This document shows positions 41,601-45,305 of a stretch of DNA of 45,305 nt, piece by piece. The stretch is from Vreelandella rituensis (GTDB lineage: Bacteria > Pseudomonadota > Gammaproteobacteria > Pseudomonadales > Halomonadaceae). The position numbers and the translations under genes are program-made. The stretch lies in NCBI RefSeq assembly GCF_003336665.1, contig NZ_QPIJ01000038.1, positions 1 to 45,305 on the forward strand. Reading direction: 5' to 3'. Numbering within the stretch: position 1 is the first letter of the stretch; each line of letters starts with the position of its first letter. The notes below the pieces were generated by a model. That model made no database searches, was not told where the DNA came from, and worked only from the letters and a program-made list of their open reading frames with translations.

Positions 41601-42785
41601 ATGTCATCTCGCGACGTTATCATCTGCCATCCTGTTCGCACGGCCATCGGTACCTATGGCGGAAGTCTCAAGGATACCCCCGCCATCGACCTAGGGGCAC
41701 GGGTCATCCAGGAAACCCTTTCACGCTCTGGGCTCGCCGCCGACAAGGTGCAGTCGCTGGTGATGGGGCACGTGATTCAGGCGGGCTGTCGCATGAACTC
41801 AGGACGTCAGGCCGGCATCGGCGGCGGGCTTCCCGTGGAAGTACCGGCGTTGACCGTCAACCGGGTGTGCGGCTCCGGGGCCCAGGCCGTGGCCAGCGCC
41901 GCCATGGAGATCTGGAGCGGGATGGCCGATTGCACGATGGCCGGCGGCATGGAGAACATGGATCGTGCCCCCTATGTGCTTCCCCAGGGTCGCTGGGGTG
42001 CTCGCATGGGCGACGTGACCATGCACGATAGTATGCTGCTTGACGGTCTCAACGACGCCTTCAGCGGCAAGCATTCCGGCTGGCACACCGAGGATCTAGT
42101 CAGCCGCTACAGTATTTCCCGCGAGGATCAGGATGCCTGGGCGCTGCGCTCCCAGCAGCGCTTCTCCAAGGCCCAGGAAGCTGGCCACTTCGAGGCCGAG
42201 ATCGCCGGTGTGGAACTCACTAGCCGCAAGGGCACCACCACCTTCGCCCGCGACGAGCACAATCGCCCCGACATTACCCTCGAGACACTTGGAAAGATGA
42301 AACCCGCCTTCCGCAAGGAGGGCACCATCACTGCCGGTAACGCGCCCGGGCTCAACAGCGGCGCTGCGGCGATGATCGTCGCCGAACGCGACTGGGCCGA
42401 AAAGCAGGGCCTCGCCCCCATGGCTCGGCTGGTGGCTTTCGGCATCGGTGCCGTGGAGCCTGGCTACTTCGGTATCGGCCCAGTACCGGCGGTCAAGCAG
42501 GCACTTGATCGCGCCGGCTGGTCGGTGGGCGATCTGGATCGGGTGGAGATCAACGAGGCCTTTGCCGCCATCGCCCTGGCCTGCCAGCGCGAACTCGGCC
42601 TGCCGGAAGATATCGTCAATGTGGAGGGCGGCGCCATCGCCCACGGCCATCCCATCGGCGCCAGTGGGGCGGTGCTGACCACCCGCCTGCTGCATGCCAT
42701 GCAGCGCAACGGCGAACGCCGCGGCATCGTTACTCTGTGTATCGGCGGCGGTCAGGGCATCGCCCTGGCACTGGAAACCCTCTGA
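41601..42785 (+). CDS. Acetyl-CoA acetyltransferase (thiolase)
   Basis: A cytoplasmic thiolase of 394 residues that condenses two acetyl-CoA or cleaves acetoacetyl-CoA. I start at ATG 41601 (MSSRDVIICHPVRTAIG...) with GAGGAG upstream, dropping a 19-residue extension. The catalytic residues are present: C90 (NRVCGSGAQAV), H350 (HGHPIGASGA) and C380 (LCIGGGQG). It could provide acetoacetyl-CoA for PhaB (28274-29020) and so be PhaA, or serve fatty-acid or ketone breakdown; the sequence alone does not decide. It is followed by a hairpin shared with convergent cbpM. Confidence 0.92.
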   Translation: MSSRDVIICHPVRTAIGTYGGSLKDTPAIDLGARVIQETLSRSGLAADKVQSLVMGHVIQAGCRMNSGRQAGIGGGLPVEVPALTVNRVCGSGAQAVASAAMEIWSGMADCTMAGGMENMDRAPYVLPQGRWGARMGDVTMHDSMLLDGLNDAFSGKHSGWHTEDLVSRYSISREDQDAWALRSQQRFSKAQEAGHFEAEIAGVELTSRKGTTTFARDEHNRPDITLETLGKMKPAFRKEGTITAGNAPGLNSGAAAMIVAERDWAEKQGLAPMARLVAFGIGAVEPGYFGIGPVPAVKQALDRAGWSVGDLDRVEINEAFAAIALACQRELGLPEDIVNVEGGAIAHGHPIGASGAVLTTRLLHAMQRNGERRGIVTLCIGGGQGIALALETL

Positions 42786-42793
42786 CGCCCGGC

Positions 42794-42821
42794 CCGCTGG
42801 CATATCACGCCATGCCAGCGG
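42794..42821. terminator. Hairpin between the thiolase and cbpM
   Basis: CCGCTGGCAT (42794-42803) and ATGCCAGCGG (42812-42821) form a perfect 10-bp stem with an eight-base loop. The TGA stop of cbpM (42805-42807) lies in the loop. No T-tract is present. Confidence 0.55.
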
Positions 42822-43113
42822 CCCGCAACCGGTCTCTCAGGCGCTGGTTCTCCTCGATCAGGTCAGTCGCAAGGGCGGCGAGTTCGGGCGCTGCCTCGAA
42901 ATCACGTTCCAGCTGACACAGCCGTCGGGCACGGGTCAGGTCATGACTGGTGAAGCGCCAGCTCGCCACATAGGGCGAACCATCGGCCAGCAGGCCGCTC
43001 TCGATACGCTCGATGACCCAGTCGATTTCCACCGAGCAGGCGCGCGCCAGATCCTCAAGAGTCAGGGTCGCCTCGTCGATAAGTTCACCTCTGATGATAC
43101 GCTGCTGCTCCAT
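42805..43113 (-). CDS. cbpM: Chaperone modulator CbpM
   Basis: A 102-residue cytoplasmic protein that binds the J-domain of CbpA and inhibits its co-chaperone and DNA-binding activity. The sequence shows a MerR-like fold without the long dimer helix (LTLEDLARACSVEIDWVIERIESGLL) and a C-terminal helix EENQRLRDRLRAAG. It starts three bases after cbpA stops, the standard cbpA-cbpM order. Confidence 0.9.
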   Translation of the reverse strand: MEQQRIIRGELIDEATLTLEDLARACSVEIDWVIERIESGLLADGSPYVASWRFTSHDLTRARRLCQLERDFEAAPELAALATDLIEENQRLRDRLRAAGMA

Positions 43114-43116
43114 GTC

Positions 43117-44076
43117 CTAACCTCCCCTGCGTTGGCGCGGGTCGAAAGCGAGTTCATGCGCCATGGTCTTGTACAGTTCGCGTGCCTTGTCGGTATCGGC
43201 CGGGGGCAGCACCACCTCTAGTTCCACATAAAGATCACCCGACTCCGGCCCTGGGATACCCCGCCCTTTCAGGCGCAATCGGCGACCTGTTTGTGACCCG
43301 GCAGGCACCTTGAGCTTCACCGCCCCCGAAGGGGTCGGGGTTTCGATGCTGGCCCCCAGAGCGGCCTCCCAAGGCGTCACCGGCACCGTTTGATACACAT
43401 CCCGCCCCTCGACCCGATAACGCGAATCCGGCGTGAAGTGGATCTCCAGATACAGATCACCCGCCGGCCCACCCCCGACACCAGGACTGCCCTGGCCCAA
43501 AAGGCGAATATGTTGGCCCTCCTTGACGCCCTTGGGTATCTGTACGCTGAGGGTGTGTTCCCGAGAGAACACACGGCCCTGGGCATCAAGCTGTGGCACT
43601 TGCAGGGTGATTGCTCGGGCTGCGCCGTGGAAGGCGTCCGCCAAGTCGATATTGATCTTGGCATGGCGATCCTCGCCACGCATCTGATAGCCGCGGCCCC
43701 CTCGCCCAGCCTGGCCCCCTCGACCAGCCCGGCCGCCTTGACCAAACAGGTTGGCAAAGAAGTCACTGAACTCACCGAGATCGGCCTCCTCGAACCCACG
43801 ACCGCTGAACTCAAAGCCCGCATCCCAGTCAGGGGGTGGCTGGAAATCCTGCCCTGATCGATATTGCTGAGCCAGCTGGTCGTAGGCGAGACGCTTCTCC
43901 GGGTCGGACAGCACCGCCTTGGCCTCATTGACTTCTTGCATACGCTGTTCGGCTTCGGGCTCCTTGCTGACATCGGGATGAAACTTACGCGCCAGCTTGC
44001 GGTAAGCCTTCTTGATTTCCTCGGCCGTCGCGGTCTTCGTCACCCCGAGCACCTGGTAGTAATCCTTGAATTCCAC
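43117..44076 (-). CDS. cbpA: DnaJ-like co-chaperone CbpA (curved-DNA-binding protein)
   Basis: A 319-residue type II J-protein that stimulates DnaK and can bind curved DNA. The J-domain (1-70) holds the HPD motif at H33-D35. A Gly/Arg/Phe-rich linker (about 95-135, with repeated GRGGQAGRGG) follows. Two C-terminal substrate-binding beta domains (INIDLADAFHGAARAI, then PVTPWEAALGASIETPTPSG) have no cysteine-rich zinc domain. It is co-transcribed with cbpM. The promoter should lie in 44077-44199, but I cannot pick it with confidence. Confidence 0.93.
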   Translation of the reverse strand: MEFKDYYQVLGVTKTATAEEIKKAYRKLARKFHPDVSKEPEAEQRMQEVNEAKAVLSDPEKRLAYDQLAQQYRSGQDFQPPPDWDAGFEFSGRGFEEADLGEFSDFFANLFGQGGRAGRGGQAGRGGRGYQMRGEDRHAKINIDLADAFHGAARAITLQVPQLDAQGRVFSREHTLSVQIPKGVKEGQHIRLLGQGSPGVGGGPAGDLYLEIHFTPDSRYRVEGRDVYQTVPVTPWEAALGASIETPTPSGAVKLKVPAGSQTGRRLRLKGRGIPGPESGDLYVELEVVLPPADTDKARELYKTMAHELAFDPRQRRGG

Positions 44077-44199
44077 TTGTGAAAGCTCCGGCAGATACCA
44101 TGACTATCAGAAGCACGATGACGACTGTGCCACTCCTGAAAGGAACCAGCAGTTTGACTCAAGTCTAGTCGAAAATAGCGGAGGGTGGATGAGGAGCAG

Positions 44200-44625
44200 T
44201 CAGCGCTGGATATCGTCACGCGTTTTGATGGCCAGCCACAGCGACAAGCGTCGGCGAATTTCGGCAAGCGCCTGTTCATAGGCATTCTGGCGATTGATCA
44301 GGCGCGGGTCGCGAATATCCCAGTACAGATGCTCATCACTGCTGCCCTGCCAGTCGCGGCACGTCTGCTGAGCCTTGTCACACAACACGATCACCGCGTT
44401 GAAGTGTTCGCCGGCGAAGTCGTCCAGCGACTTGCTGGCCAGGCCTGCGGTGGAGATGTCTTGCCGTTCTAGCACCGCCAGGGCTAATGCCTGGGGCTCA
44501 TCGGGTTCGCTGCCCGCGCTGTAAGCCTCGAAACGGTCACCGGCCAGATGGCGCAGAAGTGCCTCTCCCATCAACGAGCGGGCGGAATTGGCATTGCACA
44601 GGAAGAGCACGCGCTGCTTGGACAT
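44200..44625 (-). CDS. ArsC-type arsenate reductase / low-molecular-weight phosphatase fold
   Basis: A 141-residue cytoplasmic enzyme starting at ATG 44625 (GGGAG upstream). The P-loop C10-N-A-N-S-A-R16 (CX5R) and D106 in RDPRL place it in the low-molecular-weight tyrosine-phosphatase fold. C82 and C89 (VLCDKAQQTC) match the extra redox cysteines of thioredoxin-type arsenate reductases, which reduce arsenate to arsenite. No arsB, arsR or acr3 gene is in the window, so it stands alone. Phosphatase activity is an alternative. Confidence 0.85.
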   Translation of the reverse strand: MSKQRVLFLCNANSARSLMGEALLRHLAGDRFEAYSAGSEPDEPQALALAVLERQDISTAGLASKSLDDFAGEHFNAVIVLCDKAQQTCRDWQGSSDEHLYWDIRDPRLINRQNAYEQALAEIRRRLSLWLAIKTRDDIQR

Positions 44626-44644
44626 GAGAATGGCTCCCGAATAC

Positions 44645-44680
44645 ATATGAAATACCATATATAACGCCATAAGATGTCAA
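44645..44680 (-). promoter_or_regulatory. Candidate promoter/operator of the arsC-like gene
   Basis: On the minus strand a perfect TTGACA (44675-44680) and TATGGT (44654-44659) are separated by 15 bases. An ATATG/CATAT inverted repeat (44645-44649 and 44656-44660) overlaps the -10, fitting repressor control. TATATGG also occurs twice in tandem at 44779-44793. Confidence 0.4.
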
Positions 44681-44838
44681 TTTCATGACACCTAGTTACC
44701 AGCGGCGCAACCCCCTTCTCTGCTGCCAATAAAGCACACGCCTATGAATCAACGGTGAATTTACAGGCCAGCAACTTCTATATGGCTATATGGCAAACTC
44801 ACTCTCACCGAGAAACCCCCTCATCAGAAGCCTGAGAT

Positions 44839-45156
44839 TCAGGAACTTGAGACTTTCATCAATATCAGACCTGAAGCAATTAATGTCGCCGCGGCAATTC
44901 TCATTGTGTTGACCGGCTCACCCAATAAAGCAATCCCGACGAGAAAAGCCCCGACCGCACCTATGCCAGTCCAGATGGTGTAAGCGGTGCCGAGGGGTAT
45001 GGTTCGCATGGCAACGGCCAGCAGCCAAAAGCTGCCCACCATTGTAATCAAGGTAATAAATGATGGGACTAACCGGCTGAAGCCTTGGGATTGCTTCATC
45101 GAGTAAGCCCAGACAATTTCAAGGACACCGGCAATTAGTAAATAAACCCAGGGCAT
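44839..45156 (-). CDS. sugE: SugE/Gdx-type small multidrug resistance exporter
   Basis: A 105-residue four-helix inner-membrane exporter that works as an antiparallel dimer, exchanging substrate for protons. Conserved E13 (AGVLEIVWAYSMKQSQGF) and GTAYTIWTGIGAVGAF match the Gdx/SugE group, which exports guanidinium, rather than broad multidrug EmrE. A TTAGG sequence is the only ribosome site. The ATG lies in one of two competing hairpins, and the gene begins only 18 bases after the stop of a truncated-by-window IS4-type transposase, so its native upstream region has probably been replaced. Confidence 0.9.
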   Translation of the reverse strand: MPWVYLLIAGVLEIVWAYSMKQSQGFSRLVPSFITLITMVGSFWLLAVAMRTIPLGTAYTIWTGIGAVGAFLVGIALLGEPVNTMRIAAATLIASGLILMKVSSS

Positions 45157-45168
45157 TAGCCTAATGCC
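45152..45168 (-). promoter_or_regulatory. Hairpin enclosing the sugE start codon
   Basis: GGCATTAG (45152-45159) and CTAATGCC (45161-45168) form a perfect 8-bp inverted repeat around one base. In the mRNA the stem covers both the TTAGG ribosome site and the ATG of sugE. It shares bases 45165-45168 with the next hairpin, so the two folds exclude each other. Confidence 0.5.
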
Positions 45169-45190
45169 AGTCAGTTAACGCTGGCTGGCA
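45165..45190 (-). repeat. Hairpin repeat, copy 2, at the end of the IS4-type element
   Basis: TGCCAGTCAG (45165-45174) pairs with CTGGCTGGCA (45181-45190) with one G-T wobble, loop TTAACG, followed on the plus strand by TTTTT. The left arm and the A/G-varying loop match the hairpin at 31390-31415. It contains the transposase stop codon and may be the element's end or its terminator. Confidence 0.6.
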
Positions 45191-45305
45191 TTTTTCTTGG
45201 TGGGGTATTTCTGTGGTCGGCGCCTGACCGATCGAGGATAAGACCGCTCGCGTCGCTCAGGCAGGACGAAGGCAGGTGCCATGTCCAGCATCGATTGAAG
45301 CACGC
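45175..45305 (-). CDS. IS4-family transposase, C-terminal end (cut by the window edge)
   Basis: Reading the minus strand from the window edge in the frame that starts at 45303, 42 residues lead to a TAA at 45175-45177. They contain PERRERSYPR, then RRRPQKYPTKKN, a pattern characteristic of the C-terminus of IS4-family transposases. The rest of the gene lies outside the window, so completeness cannot be judged. The stop codon falls in the loop of the hairpin at 45165-45190. sugE follows at once on the same strand and might be transcribed from the element. Confidence 0.75.
   Translation of the reverse strand, partial: VLQSMLDMAPAFVLPERRERSYPRSVRRRPQKYPTKKNASQR

Noticed and set aside
45157..45305. 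A guanidine-II (mini-ykkC) riboswitch upstream of sugE
   Set aside because: The class needs two small hairpins with ACGR loops; the loops here are GTTAA-type and the region encodes the transposase C-terminus.

Overview
The window looks like chromosomal DNA of a moderately GC-rich gammaproteobacterium. The Halomonadaceae (a Halomonas-like genus) are the best guess. This rests on the gene order recJ-thrC-hom-dsbC-xerD and rplS-trmD-rimM-rpsP-ffh-ypjD-corC, which is shared with Pseudomonas-type gammaproteobacteria, plus PHB synthesis genes and Pseudomonas-like protein sequences. The genus is an inference; no rRNA gene is present. About 46 protein genes and one tRNA can be supported.

Layout. (1) 1-3260: a metal-responsive MerR regulator, a Cu(I) P1B-ATPase and a 25-residue membrane peptide are chained by ATGA overlaps and end at a strong terminator. 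(2) 3265-10195, minus strand: a YitT-type membrane protein, recJ, thrC, hom, dsbC and xerD. (3) 10296-14151, minus strand: the ribosomal/tRNA operon rpsP-rimM-trmD-rplS and, upstream, ffh. The rpsP leader carries an exact 18-bp periodic repeat and a possible leader ORF. (4) 14386-18790: ypjD and corC on the plus strand, plsC and a TetR regulator on the minus strand, then a SRAP-family gene in which all four catalytic residues appear replaced. (5) 18790-28197: a periplasmic M16 protease, sbcB, minCDE and a large DUF349 protein. (6) 28274-31320: phaB, initiator tRNA-fMet, a small zinc-ribbon protein and a SixA-CHAD fusion protein. (7) 31520-40272: a purine-salvage and degradation island (xdhA-xdhB-xdhC, guaD, an AzgA-type permease, and a fungal-type cytosine deaminase homologue). 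(8) 40393-45305: a flavin/PLP-type stress protein, a CAP-domain exported protein, a thiolase, cbpM-cbpA, an ArsC-type reductase, a SugE/Gdx exporter and, cut by the window edge, the C-terminus of an IS4-type transposase.

How the parts work together. In the purine island, the permease would import hypoxanthine or guanine. GuaD converts guanine to xanthine, and XdhAB oxidises hypoxanthine and xanthine to urate with XdhC supplying sulfurated molybdenum cofactor. The same 14-bp palindrome, TGACCACTTGGTCA, lies upstream of both xdhA and the permease and resembles the E. coli RutR operator, so one regulator outside the window may control both units. Between xdhC and guaD there is a strongly self-complementary stretch that could be a structured RNA leader. 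phaB and the thiolase at 41601 could supply 3-hydroxybutyryl-CoA for PHB.

The points I would follow up first are the active-site-dead SRAP protein coupled to the M16 gene, the structured leader before guaD, the shared RutR-like palindrome, the rpsP leader repeat, and the two mutually exclusive hairpins over the sugE start codon where it abuts the IS4-type element. All calls come from reading the sequence; no database search was run.
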